A stretch of DNA of 64,000 bases, taken from Prevotella sp. GTDB taxonomy: Bacteria > Bacteroidota > Bacteroidia > Bacteroidales > Bacteroidaceae. Where the stretch lies: contig JAGCOB010000028.1 in the NCBI GenBank assembly GCA_017645645.1, forward strand, positions 62,001 to 126,000, in the 5' to 3' direction. The notes beneath the pieces are model-generated. The model saw only the letters and a program-made list of their open reading frames with translations, ran no database searches and was not told the DNA's origin. The position numbers were made by a program, and so were the translations under genes. Shown in pieces: positions 1-8,218 of the stretch. Numbering within the stretch: the first letter of the stretch is position 1; each line of letters starts with the position of its first letter.

Positions 1-830
1 ATATTGCCGCCAATCACGGAGTCGTGGCCGATGGTGATGCGACCTAAGATGCTGGCATTGCTATAGATGGTGACGTTATCCTCGATGATGGGGTGGCGGG
101 GTATGTTGAGCATATTCCCGTCTGCGTCTTTTTTAAAGCTCTTGGAACCTAGCGTCACACCCTGATAGAGCGTCACGTGACAGCCGATGATACAAGTCTC
201 GCCAATAACAACGCCTGTGCCATGGTCGATAGCAAAGTATTCGCCAATCTGTGCTCCGGGATGGATGTCGATGCCCGTCTCTGAGTGTGCCAGTTCAGTG
301 ATGATACGTGGAATGACAGGCACTTGTAGATCGTGTAGTTTGTGGGCGATACGATAGTGGATCATGGCTTTCGTCACAGGATAGCTGAAGATAATCTCGC
401 CATAATTGATTGCAGCAGGGTCGTTGTCAAACATGGCTTGCACGTCAGTATAGAGCAACCGTTTGATTTCAGGCAACGCATCAATAAGTTGCAATGCCAA
501 GTCTCTGGCCTTATCCTGTACCTGCTGCCTCGTCGTGATGACCTCGTTTTTCTCACCAAACTGAAGACCATAGGATATCTGTCTTGCCAGTGTCTGAAGA
601 AGCTCTTCCATGTGGACGCCAATGTTGTAAGAGCGGATGGTCTCATGGCACTGCCGCTTGTTGAAGTAGTCAGGAAAGATGATGCTCTTTACCAGGTTGA
701 TGATTTTCTTCACCTGTTCCACGGAGGGGAGTGAAGCTTCCGTCTGTGGCATCATACGCGTTTCCTGTTCCGTCTGGCGTGATAGCTGACTTACATTACG
801 TTCGAGTATCTCTATAGTTTTTGTGTCCAT
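1..830 (-). CDS. cysE: Serine O-acetyltransferase (partial, C-terminus off window)
   Basis: Transfers acetyl from acetyl-CoA to L-serine, giving O-acetylserine, the acceptor used by cysteine synthase. The reading frame opens with ATG at 828-830 (MDTKTIEILERN) and stays open to the window edge, so the last residues and stop are missing. A helical N-terminal part is followed by the left-handed beta-helix with hexapeptide repeats; the typical segments AHSETGIDIHPGAQIG and IDHGTGVVIGET, with the catalytic-type His residues, are readable. It lies 12 bp after the JAMM gene and is the last visible gene of the cysK-encapsulin unit, so its product would feed the cysteine synthase encoded upstream. The N-terminal region is of the long Bacteroidota type, so an epsC-type name is equally possible. 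The family call is certain. Confidence 0.93.
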   Translation of the reverse strand, partial: MDTKTIEILERNVSQLSRQTEQETRMMPQTEASLPSVEQVKKIINLVKSIIFPDYFNKRQCHETIRSYNIGVHMEELLQTLARQISYGLQFGEKNEVITTRQQVQDKARDLALQLIDALPEIKRLLYTDVQAMFDNDPAAINYGEIIFSYPVTKAMIHYRIAHKLHDLQVPVIPRIITELAHSETGIDIHPGAQIGEYFAIDHGTGVVIGETCIIGCHVTLYQGVTLGSKSFKKDADGNMLNIPRHPIIEDNVTIYSNASILGRITIGHDSVIGGN

Positions 831-842
831 AACATTTCTTGA

Positions 843-1241
843 TTATAGATGAATCTCCTTATCCACCACTTCGCCGTTGAGGATCTTGAAGGAGTTCAGA
901 TGGATGCCTTCGTGGAGGGAGAGGATGGCATAACGGATGGTCGGGTCATTGGCTAAACGGAGGTCTTCCTGCGAAGGACGCGAGGGCGAGGCAGGATGAC
1001 TGTGCCAGTTGGCGAGAATCTTCAAACCTTTGCTCCGTGCATACTTCAATGCGGCAAACTGATCCTTCGGTGCGAAGGAGAAGTGTTCCGACGAGTGGTC
1101 GATATTCTCCATCCAGTAGTTCTCTGTCACCACGTCACCCTCGTCTGAGGTAATGCCCAGCAGGTAGCCGCACGTCTCATTAGGTGCGTCCTGCTGGGCC
1201 TGGTTGATCAATTCATCTATTACATTCTGTGGTATCTTCAT
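843..1241 (-). CDS. JAMM/MPN+ (M67) metallopeptidase acting on the sulfur carrier
   Basis: A 132-residue single-domain zinc isopeptidase. The JAMM signature is complete: Glu22, His80-Ser81-His82, seven residues, Ser90, two residues, Asp93. Known relatives next to small sulfur carriers are Mec of Mycobacterium (cleaves cysteine off CysO), QbsD of Pseudomonas and HcyD of Wolinella (both trim residues after the carrier's Gly-Gly). Here it lies 3 bp downstream of a ThiF-like gene and near a ThiS-like gene whose product runs past its glycines, so trimming the carrier, or releasing an amino acid from it, is the inferred job. It is cytosolic, with no signal peptide. Which of the two reactions it performs cannot be read from sequence. 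Confidence 0.9.
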   Translation of the reverse strand: MKIPQNVIDELINQAQQDAPNETCGYLLGITSDEGDVVTENYWMENIDHSSEHFSFAPKDQFAALKYARSKGLKILANWHSHPASPSRPSQEDLRLANDPTIRYAILSLHEGIHLNSFKILNGEVVDKEIHL

Positions 1242-1244
1242 TGC

Positions 1245-2054
1245 TTAGTGGTTTTTGAGATCACATGCTGCCTGTTCGTAGTCAATCAGGTGGTCGATAG
1301 TGGGATTACTGCCGCAGATAGCGCACGAGTCACGGTGTTTGACAGGGACAGTACGGAACTGCATGGTCTTGGCATCGAAGGTCAGCAGGCGGTTCGTTAG
1401 CAGTTCGCCGATGCCTGTGAAGTACTTCAACGTCTCGGCAGCCTGAATCGTTCCCAGCATACCGGCAATGGCACCTAATACGCCAGCCTGAGAACAGGTA
1501 GGCACGGCTCCTACGGGAGGTGGTTCCTTGAACATACAACGGTAGCATGCCGTACCGGGTAAGTGTGTAAACGTCTGTCCGTTAAAACGCAGAATACCAC
1601 CATGTGAGAAAGGCTTGCCAGCCATCACACAGGCATCGTTGATGAGGAACTTCACAGGGAAGTTGTCCGTGCCGTCAACCACGAAGTCGTATTCTTTGAT
1701 AATGTCGAGGGCATTCGACGAGTCGAGAAACTTGTAATAGGTTTCCACCTTCACGTCAGGATTGATGGCCTTGATTTTCTCTTCGGCACTTTTCACCTTC
1801 GGCACACCTACATCTTTCGTAAAGTGAATGACCTGACGCTGCAGGTTACTCAGATCCACCACATCGGCATCCACGATACCGATGGTACCGATGCCTGCCG
1901 CAGCAAGGTAGAGTGACACAGGAGCACCAAGACCACCAGCTCCAATGACGAGCACACGCGCATTCATGATCTTCTCCTGTCCCTCCACACCGACATCCTG
2001 TAACAGGATGTGCCGCGAATAACGCTGTATCTGTTCTTCTGTAAAGTCAATCAT
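1245..2054 (-). CDS. ThiF/MoeB/HesA-family E1-like adenylyltransferase
   Basis: A 269-residue E1-like enzyme that would adenylate the C-terminal glycine of the neighbouring ThiS/MoaD-like carrier so that sulfur can be added as a thiocarboxylate. Visible are the opening RYSRHILLQDVG, the nucleotide-binding GAGGLGAP (from residue 38), the acidic VDADVVDLSNLQRQ, and two Cys pairs for structural zinc (CYRC and CAIC). A Cys in VPTCSQAGVLG is in the usual position of the functional cysteine. No rhodanese domain is fused, unlike MoeZ-type enzymes, so sulfur must come from another protein such as the TusA-like or desulfurase products of the same operon. It is 36 bp downstream of the carrier gene. Confidence 0.93.
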   Translation of the reverse strand: MIDFTEEQIQRYSRHILLQDVGVEGQEKIMNARVLVIGAGGLGAPVSLYLAAAGIGTIGIVDADVVDLSNLQRQVIHFTKDVGVPKVKSAEEKIKAINPDVKVETYYKFLDSSNALDIIKEYDFVVDGTDNFPVKFLINDACVMAGKPFSHGGILRFNGQTFTHLPGTACYRCMFKEPPPVGAVPTCSQAGVLGAIAGMLGTIQAAETLKYFTGIGELLTNRLLTFDAKTMQFRTVPVKHRDSCAICGSNPTIDHLIDYEQAACDLKNH

Positions 2055-2090
2055 AGCGGTAGCGATTTTTCACTTTTCACTCTTCATTTT

Positions 2091-2306
2091 TCACTTAAAA
2101 GTTCCTCCTCCCATGAAGTACAGGAAATCAACGATGTCACCTTCGTTGATCTGCAGGCCATCCCACTCGGTACGGTCTACGAAATCGTCGTTCACCTGGA
2201 CACTGACCATATCAGGCTGTTCCACATTGTTCTGCTTGATGAGTTCTGTGAGGTTGAGAGGCAACTGCACTTCCTTTGTCTCTCCGTTTACTGTTATCTT
2301 TGCCAT
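2091..2306 (-). CDS. ThiS/MoaD-like sulfur carrier with residues beyond Gly-Gly
   Basis: A 71-residue beta-grasp protein (MAKITVNGETKEVQLPLN...) of the ThiS/MoaD/CysO type. Carriers of this fold end in Gly-Gly, which becomes a thiocarboxylate. This one ends FMGGGTFK, so two to four residues follow the glycines and would have to be removed before activation. That fits the JAMM peptidase two genes downstream and resembles QbsE of Pseudomonas and HcyS of Wolinella. It begins 3 bp after the desulfurase gene. The spacer after it contains TTTTCACTTTTCACT-like A/T-rich repeats also seen near 5475-5500, and the final Lys-stop codons merge with that repeat. No thiamine genes are nearby, so a role in amino-acid sulfur transfer is more likely than thiamine synthesis. 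Confidence 0.9.
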   Translation of the reverse strand: MAKITVNGETKEVQLPLNLTELIKQNNVEQPDMVSVQVNDDFVDRTEWDGLQINEGDIVDFLYFMGGGTFK

Positions 2307-2309
2307 AGT

Positions 2310-3797
2310 CTATCTGCCTATTATCTTTTTAACTGCAATAACCAACTTATCCACATCTTCGCGAGTGTTGTAAAGGGCGAAGGTTGGGCGAACACTCATC
2401 TCATAGCCGAGGGCACGAAGGGCTGGTTGTGCACAGTGGTGACCTGCACGGACGGCAATACCCTCCTTGTCGAGTAATGTACCAACCTCGGGCACAGGAA
2501 TGCCGTCAAGCACGAAGCTCACCACTGATACACGGTTCTTCGGATTGCCGATGAGTGTCAGACCAGGAATCTGACCAAGTTGCTCACGGGCATACTCCGT
2601 CAACTGGTGTTCATGATGCTCAATGTTACGGATGCCCAGATGACTCACGTAATCGAGGGCTGCACCGAGTCCGATGGCATCAGCCACATTAGGTGTACCA
2701 GCCTCAAAACGGGCAGGTGGCACATTGTACTCCGTACGCTCTATCGTCACATCCTTAATCATGTTACCGCCACCCTGCCAGGGCTGCATCTTGTCAAGCA
2801 GTTCCTTGCGTCCGTATACGACACCAATACCATTGGGACCATATATCTTATGACCGCTGAACACGAAGAAGTCGGTACCTAATTGTTGCACGTCTACGGG
2901 TGTATGGGCAATAGACTGTGCACCATCAATCAAAACAGGGATATTGTGTGAATGGGCGATATCGATGATACGTTGTACATCGTTGATTGTGCCGAACGTA
3001 TTGTTTACATGACCCACAGAGACGAAACGCGTCCGAGGTGTGATGAGCCGCTCAAACTCTGAGAGGATCAGGTCACCGTTCTGGTCGGTGGGAATGGCTC
3101 TTAACGTCGCCCCACGCTCCTGACAAACACGCTGCCAAGGCACAATGTTCGCATGGTGATCCAACTCCGAGACAATGACTTCATCGCCCGGTGTCAGGAA
3201 CTGTCGTCCGTAAGTCTGCGCCACGAGATTAATGCCTTCGGTCGTACCACGTACAAAGATAATCTCTTCGCTGGTGGCGGCATTGATGAACCGTTGCACT
3301 TTCTCACGCGCCTCTTCATAGGCATCCGTCGCACGGGCGGCAAGGGTATGCGCCCCGCGATGGATGTTACTATTATACGTGCGGTAGTAGTCCGATATCT
3401 TATCGATGACCTGATTCGGTTTCTGCGTCGTCGCACCATTATCAAGCCACACAAGATCGTGACCATTCACCTTCTGATTCAGTACGGGGAAGTCCTTCTT
3501 GATCTGCTCCGAGTTCAGCGTGTCTGCCTCATCATAGTGCAGGTCACGCAGTTTCTGCGTCTCAGGGATGCCGATACCGAAGCCGTCGTCCTTGGGCAAT
3601 GCCGTCTGTTCTGTGGGATGCTGCTGAACAGTGTCATACAGAACCGACAATGCTTCCAGATTCAGACTTTCGTCTGGCAACACCGCTTTGCGCTCTTCCT
3701 GAAATTCTTCGGGACAGTACTTCTGCGCCACCTGCTTCAATAATTCGAAGCCAGGATCTTCCAGTCCGTAGCCGTTTATATTCTGAAGTTCTATCAT
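2310..3797 (-). CDS. Cysteine desulfurase (SufS-like) with N-terminal extension; probable encapsulin cargo
   Basis: A PLP enzyme that releases sulfur from cysteine as an enzyme persulfide. It has 495 residues against about 400 for ordinary SufS. The SufS core starts near residue 98 (IKKDFPVLNQKVNG, LDNGATTQKP). The PLP lysine is Lys317 in SGHKIYGP and the catalytic cysteine is Cys455 in RAGHHCAQP. The extra 97 N-terminal residues are hydrophilic, rich in Glu, Gln and Pro, and unlike the core. In Family 2 encapsulin systems, such as SrpI of Synechococcus, the desulfurase is packaged through exactly such a disordered N-terminal region. The gene starts 4 bp after the shell gene. Encapsulation is inferred from this context and architecture. 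Confidence 0.94.
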   Translation of the reverse strand: MIELQNINGYGLEDPGFELLKQVAQKYCPEEFQEERKAVLPDESLNLEALSVLYDTVQQHPTEQTALPKDDGFGIGIPETQKLRDLHYDEADTLNSEQIKKDFPVLNQKVNGHDLVWLDNGATTQKPNQVIDKISDYYRTYNSNIHRGAHTLAARATDAYEEAREKVQRFINAATSEEIIFVRGTTEGINLVAQTYGRQFLTPGDEVIVSELDHHANIVPWQRVCQERGATLRAIPTDQNGDLILSEFERLITPRTRFVSVGHVNNTFGTINDVQRIIDIAHSHNIPVLIDGAQSIAHTPVDVQQLGTDFFVFSGHKIYGPNGIGVVYGRKELLDKMQPWQGGGNMIKDVTIERTEYNVPPARFEAGTPNVADAIGLGAALDYVSHLGIRNIEHHEHQLTEYAREQLGQIPGLTLIGNPKNRVSVVSFVLDGIPVPEVGTLLDKEGIAVRAGHHCAQPALRALGYEMSVRPTFALYNTREDVDKLVIAVKKIIGR

Positions 3798-3801
3798 TTA
3801 T

Positions 3802-5241
3802 TTATTTCTCTACTTTGTTTCGATGCTGATAGTCGTGATAATAGCCTACCTCTACGTTCTCGAGTACAGCGATGGCATCGTCGGTAAGGGAGGCCAGCGA
3901 GAAGTACTTCGTGAGCAGATAGGAAGCTACTCCGAACTTATCGAGTCCCATCAGACGGGCACTGAGGCTGGGAGCTATCTCACCAGGAATACCACTCTGG
4001 TGGAGTCCTACGACACCTTGGTTCTTTTCACCTGTACGAACCAAGATGATCTTGGTAGTACCTACGCCACGTCCTGTCAGGAACTGTCCTTCTATCTCTA
4101 CCTTATCACTGGGAATCAGAGGTACGCCGCGCCACAGGATAACCCTCGTTCCGAAGAGGTCTGTAGTTACAGGTGGTACACCACGCCACGTACATTCACG
4201 CTCAAAGGCGGCAATGGCACGCGGATGGGCGATGAAGAAGGCAGGCTCCTTCCATACCAGTGACAACAACTCATCCAAATCATCTGGAGTCGGGGCACCA
4301 TAACGGGTTGTGATGCGATAGGCGGGACTTGCCGATGCCAATAGGCCGAACTTGGTGTTATTGATGAGTTCCCATTCCTGCCGCTCCTTGATACTCTCAA
4401 TAGAGAGACGCAACTGCTCCTCCAACTGGTTGTAGGGGTTGTTGTAGAGGTCGCTCACACGGGTATGTACACGAACAACGGTCTGTAGTGTGTTCAGTGA
4501 ATACTCGGTGGGATTCTCCTCATAGTCGATGTAGGTCTCTGGGATGATATTATCCTCCTCGTGACCAGATACCAGGTCGATATGTTTTTCACCATGGTCA
4601 TTGACCGTCGCCTTCAGTCGGAGTTGCTTGTCAACGGCTTTCTGGAATGTTTGACGGAAATCAGGAACCTCCTTGATGAATTTCTCCAGTTCAGAGAGTT
4701 TCAGGGAGAGGAATACGGAAGGAGTCACGGCACGGACTGATACCGTCGACTGGGCGTCATTCAGGAGGTCTGCCTCACCGAAGAACTCTCCCTCACCCAA
4801 CAGGGCGATACGCAGTTCCTCTCCATGAGGACCTTTGTTGATGACCTCTGCCTGACCACTTGCCACGATGAAGAATTTCTGCTTGTCCTTCCCTTCCTTG
4901 ACAAAGAGGTTGCCTAAAGCCACCTCCTCCGTCACAAACGAACGGGCAAGCCGGTTGACAATCTCGTCATCGAAAGCAGAGAAGAGAGGTATCTGTTTCA
5001 GACTTTTCGCCGTAAAACTGGGAACACCGTCGAAATACTCAATGGAAAGACGCTCCGTTTTCTTGAGTTCTACCTTGGTGCGGTTGACACGGAAGGTACC
5101 ACCGCTGACCTGTACCCACGGCAACAGTTTCAACAGGAGTCTCGGAGTGATACTGCCCATCTGCGGGGCGGTCTTAGTAGTCGTCGCCAGTCTTCTGGCG
5201 GTGGCAGTGGTCACACTGCGCTGAAGATTTGAATCTGCCAT
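3802..5241 (-). CDS. Family 2 encapsulin shell protein with inserted cNMP-binding-like domain
   Basis: A 479-residue shell protein. Residues 1-80 form an N-terminal arm with the tract PRLLLKLLPWVQVSGGTFRVN. Residues 82-205 are a cyclic-nucleotide-binding fold (FFIVASGQAEVI, GEFFGEADLL). The remainder is the HK97-type shell domain (INNTKFGLLASA, DLLSLVWKEPAFFIAHPRAIAAFERE, GTRVILWRGVPLIPSDKV). This arrangement is that of Family 2B encapsulins, which self-assemble into icosahedral compartments. The next gene is a desulfurase with a cargo-like extension. In the phosphate-binding cassette the Arg that contacts cyclic phosphate in CRP is replaced: after GEADLLNDAQ comes Ser165-Thr166, so true cNMP binding is doubtful. 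It is 6 bp after the TusA-like gene. Confidence 0.92.
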   Translation of the reverse strand: MADSNLQRSVTTATARRLATTTKTAPQMGSITPRLLLKLLPWVQVSGGTFRVNRTKVELKKTERLSIEYFDGVPSFTAKSLKQIPLFSAFDDEIVNRLARSFVTEEVALGNLFVKEGKDKQKFFIVASGQAEVINKGPHGEELRIALLGEGEFFGEADLLNDAQSTVSVRAVTPSVFLSLKLSELEKFIKEVPDFRQTFQKAVDKQLRLKATVNDHGEKHIDLVSGHEEDNIIPETYIDYEENPTEYSLNTLQTVVRVHTRVSDLYNNPYNQLEEQLRLSIESIKERQEWELINNTKFGLLASASPAYRITTRYGAPTPDDLDELLSLVWKEPAFFIAHPRAIAAFERECTWRGVPPVTTDLFGTRVILWRGVPLIPSDKVEIEGQFLTGRGVGTTKIILVRTGEKNQGVVGLHQSGIPGEIAPSLSARLMGLDKFGVASYLLTKYFSLASLTDDAIAVLENVEVGYYHDYQHRNKVEK

Positions 5242-5247
5242 AATCGT

Positions 5248-5472
5248 TTACTTTTTTATTATTACTTTATGTGTTGAACCTTCTACATGTTCTACAGAGA
5301 TAACATTATAACCTTGTTCCTTTGCGTTGCGGGGAACGTTGTCAAGAGGCTCTCCTTCTGAGAGCAGTACTTCGAGTGTATCACCCGGTTGGAGCTTCGA
5401 AAGCTCTATCTTGGTCTTGACGAAGGTCATTGGACAATGTTCCTTCGTGATGTCTAATACTTTTGTTGCCAT
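5248..5472 (-). CDS. TusA-family sulfurtransferase
   Basis: A 74-residue sulfur-relay protein. The active-site Cys13 lies in EHCPMTFVKTKIEL, where the family motif CPxP reads CPMT, a variant seen in many TusA-like proteins outside the tRNA thiolation pathway. It would carry a persulfide between the desulfurase and an acceptor. It sits between the DsrE-like gene and the encapsulin gene; TusA plus DsrE-like pairs are common in sulfur trafficking. The spacer upstream (5473-5496) is an A/T-rich TTTTTCACTATTCAC repeat. The acceptor, perhaps the ThiS-like carrier, is inferred. Confidence 0.9.
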   Translation of the reverse strand: MATKVLDITKEHCPMTFVKTKIELSKLQPGDTLEVLLSEGEPLDNVPRNAKEQGYNVISVEHVEGSTHKVIIKK

Positions 5473-5496
5473 AATTTTTCACTATTCACTTTTCAC

Positions 5497-5976
5497 TTAA
5501 ATAAAGAGTGTTTGTCCTCCTTCACTGAGTTTCAGGAATGAGGCGACGCCGAGCACATCCTTCACTTCGGGGATGAAGTCTTCCTTCTTCAATCCTAGCA
5601 CATGCATCGCCATTTCACAGGCATAGAGATTGATACCCAGCGCCTTGGCCGCCTCCACCAGTTCCTCGAGGGTTGCCACATTGTTCTTACGCATCAGGTA
5701 ACGGAATGTCTTCGGACCAGCACCAAGGAAGTTGAAACGACTCGTAGGTGTGACCTTCAGGCCTCCCATCATGAAACCGAAGATTTTTGTCAACCAGTTA
5801 CCTCCTGTGAAACTGCGTCCCTGTTTCTGCTTGATGGCATCGAGTCCCCAGAAGGTGAAGAAGATATTCACTTCGTAGCCCACGGCGGCAGCTCCCGTTC
5901 CCAGTGTGAAGACTGCCGTCAACTTGTCGAAATCACCACTGAAGGCGATGATACTTAGTTTTTTTGTCTCTGCCAT
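5497..5976 (-). CDS. DsrE/DsrF/DrsH-like (DsrE2-type) sulfur-trafficking protein
   Basis: A 159-residue protein of the DsrE2 type. It opens with LSIIAFSGDFDKLTAVFTLGTGAAAVGYEVNIFFTFWGL and has the conserved cysteine in NLYACEMAMHVLGL, the site where persulfide is bound in related proteins. Hydrophobic stretches are present, but no clear membrane anchor. It lies 2 bp after cysK and 24 bp before the TusA-like gene. The role in passing persulfide sulfur is inferred from family and neighbours; the partner is unknown. Confidence 0.88.
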   Translation of the reverse strand: MAETKKLSIIAFSGDFDKLTAVFTLGTGAAAVGYEVNIFFTFWGLDAIKQKQGRSFTGGNWLTKIFGFMMGGLKVTPTSRFNFLGAGPKTFRYLMRKNNVATLEELVEAAKALGINLYACEMAMHVLGLKKEDFIPEVKDVLGVASFLKLSEGGQTLFI

Positions 5977-5978
5977 GA

Positions 5979-6920
5979 TTATGCATTTTCGAAGTTAAAC
6001 AATGAGGTACTCAGATAACGCTCGCCTGTGTCGGGCAATAATACCACGATATTCTTCTTGGCATTCTCTGGACGACGGGCAATCTTGATGGCAGCAGCAG
6101 CGGCTGCTCCGCTGGAGATACCTGTCAGCACACCATCCTTCGTGGCCAACAGTCGTCCGACTCCAAATGCTTCGTCGTCCTTGATGCGCAGGATCTCGTC
6201 ATAGACCGTTGTGTCAAGCACTTTCGGCTGGAAACCGGCTCCAATACCCTGAATCTTGTGAGGTCCTGGTCGCTCACCGCTGAGTACCGACGAAGTATAA
6301 GGCTCCACACCCACGATCTTCACATGCTTATTATAGGCTTTCAACACCTGTCCTACACCAGTGATGGTACCACCTGTGCCGATGCCTGCCACGAAGATGT
6401 CCACCTTGCCGTCGGTATCTCTCCATATCTCCTCGCCTGTCGTGCGACGATGCACCTCCGGGTTGGCAGGATTCTCAAACTGTTGGGGGATATAGGCATT
6501 GCCAATCTCCTCTTTCAGTTCCTGTGCCTTGCGGATGGCACCTGCCATACCCTCATAGGCTGGTGTCAGTACCAACTCCGCACCCAACGACTTCAGCAGT
6601 GTACGGCGCTCTACGGACATCGCGTCAGGCATCGTCAGGATAAGACGGTAGCCTCGGATGGCGGCGATGAAGGCAAGTCCGATACCTGTATTACCACTTG
6701 TCGGCTCAATGATGGTAGTGCCGGGACCTATCAGTCCTTTGCGTTCTGCCCGTTCGATGAGTGCCAGTGCCGTGCGGTCTTTCACACTCCGTGCCGGATT
6801 CAAGTATTCCAACTTGGCAATCACCCGTGCCTTGAGTTTCAGTTCCTTTTCCGTTCCCATCAACTCCACCAGCGGTGTATTACCGATTAATTCTATCAGA
6901 CTATGTGCTATTTTTGTCAT
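5979..6920 (-). CDS. cysK: Cysteine synthase (O-acetylserine sulfhydrylase)
   Basis: A PLP enzyme joining O-acetylserine with sulfide or, in carrier-dependent pathways, a protein thiocarboxylate, to form cysteine. It has 313 residues, normal for CysK/CysM. Lys47 in NPARSVKDR is the PLP lysine; [13 protein letters not shown] and [12 protein letters not shown] bind substrate and cofactor phosphate; SSGAAAAAA is near the end. It is the first gene of the unit that continues through encapsulin to serine acetyltransferase and has its own promoter at 6949-6979 with a palindrome upstream. CysM-type use of a thiocarboxylated carrier, as with CysO in Mycobacterium, is possible because of the ThiS/ThiF/JAMM genes downstream, but sequence alone does not separate the two. 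Confidence 0.95.
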   Translation of the reverse strand: MTKIAHSLIELIGNTPLVELMGTEKELKLKARVIAKLEYLNPARSVKDRTALALIERAERKGLIGPGTTIIEPTSGNTGIGLAFIAAIRGYRLILTMPDAMSVERRTLLKSLGAELVLTPAYEGMAGAIRKAQELKEEIGNAYIPQQFENPANPEVHRRTTGEEIWRDTDGKVDIFVAGIGTGGTITGVGQVLKAYNKHVKIVGVEPYTSSVLSGERPGPHKIQGIGAGFQPKVLDTTVYDEILRIKDDEAFGVGRLLATKDGVLTGISSGAAAAAAIKIARRPENAKKNIVVLLPDTGERYLSTSLFNFENA

Positions 6921-6948
6921 ATCCGTATTTATTATAATTGTTCGACTG

Positions 6949-6979
6949 CAAAGGTAAGGGGCTTCCGGCTATCGTACAA
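6949..6979 (-). promoter_or_regulatory. Promoter of the cysK-encapsulin unit
   Basis: On the minus strand TTG (6977-6979), a 20-bp spacer and TACCTTTG (6949-6956) match the Bacteroidota -33/-7 consensus. The start codon of cysK is 28 bp downstream. Confidence 0.85.
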
Positions 6980-7002
6980 TAACCTTCTTGTGGCATACTC
7001 CA

Positions 7003-7018
7003 TACCAAACGTTAGGTA
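7003..7018. promoter_or_regulatory. 16-bp palindromic operator candidate upstream of cysK
   Basis: TACCAAACGTTAGGTA is a near-perfect palindrome. It begins 23 bp upstream of the -33 TTG and overlaps the stop codon of the preceding sulfhydrylase gene. The same palindrome type, at the same distance, precedes the regulator promoter at 8939-8954. The inferred binder is the LuxR-type regulator encoded at 8219-8863. Confidence 0.65.
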
Positions 7019-8193
7019 TTTTTGAGGGCTTGTTGAATGTCTAAGAACAAATCCTGAGGGTCTTCGAGTCCGACAGAGAGGCGGATGGTGGTTTGACGTA
7101 CGTCTATCTGTTCCAGTTGTCTTTCTGGGAAGAGTCCGAAAATTGTAGAGGCAGGATGGATGGCGAGGGTGCGGTTATCAAAGAGGTTCGTGGCACGATG
7201 AATCAGTTTCAGACGGTTCAGGAACTCGAAGCATGCCTCCTTCGATGCGAGATCGATGGTGAGCATGGCACCTGCCGTCGGACCGAACTGCTTTTGTGCC
7301 AGTTCGTGATAGGGATTGTCTTTCAGTCCCACGTAGTTCACGCTTTTGATGTCCTTTACCTCTCTCAGTGCCTTTGCCAACCACTGCGCATTGGCTGCCT
7401 GTCGTTGATAGCGCACGTCGAGTGTTTCCAGTCCGAGGGTTTGTATATAGGCAACCTGTGGTGTCATATATGCTCCCAGGTTTACCAGCAGTTCGTACTT
7501 CACACGCTGGTTGATCTGCGGATAGGTTCCGTAGTCTATGATGAGTCCGCCTAACGAGGTACCGCCGCCAGAGATATACTTCGTGCTCGACACCACTTCA
7601 ATGTCCACGCCCAAGTCCTTCAGCGAGGTCTCTGTAAAGGGGATGACGGTAGAGTCGGCTATCACGGGAACACCTTTCTTGTGGGCAATCTCCGCAATAC
7701 CTTGGATATCGGCAACCTCCAATTGGGGATTGGTGATAATTTCCAGGAACACACAGCAGGTCTGTTCATCGACGGCAGCCTCCACAGCCTCCAGATCAGT
7801 CAGGTCTCTTAAACGCGGCTTCACTCCGAAGCGCAACAGGGTGTTGCTGATGAGTGCCAGCGTGTTACCGAAGAGATGGCGTGACGTCACGATGTTTTTA
7901 CCTTGTGCACTGGCTGCTAACAAGACATTGCTGATGGCTGCCATACCCGAATTGAAGGCCGTCACATGTGCTGCACCCGTCAGTGCCTTCACCCGCTGTT
8001 CGAAATTGGTGACTGTAGGATTCCCCATTCTTGCATAGTCGGGAACCTTGATGCGGTTGCAGAAGGCATCACTCATCGTCTGGGCATCCTTAAACTCAAA
8101 GGACACGTTATGATATACGGGGACGGCAAGGGAACCATAGGCATCCTCCCGTACATAGGGGGTGTGTATTGCTATTGTCTGTTTCTTCATCAC
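7012..8193 (-). CDS. O-acetyl/O-succinylhomoserine sulfhydrylase-like PLP enzyme (MetY/MetZ type)
   Basis: A 393-residue trans-sulfuration-fold enzyme (Cys/Met metabolism PLP family). Readable landmarks are YARMGNPTVTNFEQRVKAL, HVTAFNSGMAAISNVLL, and SSTKYISGGGTSLGG with the PLP lysine. It would make homocysteine directly from an activated homoserine. In Wolinella a MetY works with a ThiS-like carrier, a ThiF-like enzyme and a JAMM protease, all of which are present downstream here. It follows the regulator gene by 25 bp, so the two are probably co-transcribed. Cystathionine gamma-synthase or lyase activity cannot be excluded, because the family is catalytically mixed. ATG AAG downstream of the first ATG is an alternative start one codon later. 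Confidence 0.85.
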   Translation of the reverse strand: MMKKQTIAIHTPYVREDAYGSLAVPVYHNVSFEFKDAQTMSDAFCNRIKVPDYARMGNPTVTNFEQRVKALTGAAHVTAFNSGMAAISNVLLAASAQGKNIVTSRHLFGNTLALISNTLLRFGVKPRLRDLTDLEAVEAAVDEQTCCVFLEIITNPQLEVADIQGIAEIAHKKGVPVIADSTVIPFTETSLKDLGVDIEVVSSTKYISGGGTSLGGLIIDYGTYPQINQRVKYELLVNLGAYMTPQVAYIQTLGLETLDVRYQRQAANAQWLAKALREVKDIKSVNYVGLKDNPYHELAQKQFGPTAGAMLTIDLASKEACFEFLNRLKLIHRATNLFDNRTLAIHPASTIFGLFPERQLEQIDVRQTTIRLSVGLEDPQDLFLDIQQALKNT

Positions 8194-8218
8194 TTTACCT
8201 TTCTTTTTTACCTTATTA

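Noticed and set aside
2347..2355. TTATCCACA, a perfect DnaA box
   Set aside because: Single copy inside the desulfurase coding sequence, far from dnaA; no cluster, so not an origin.
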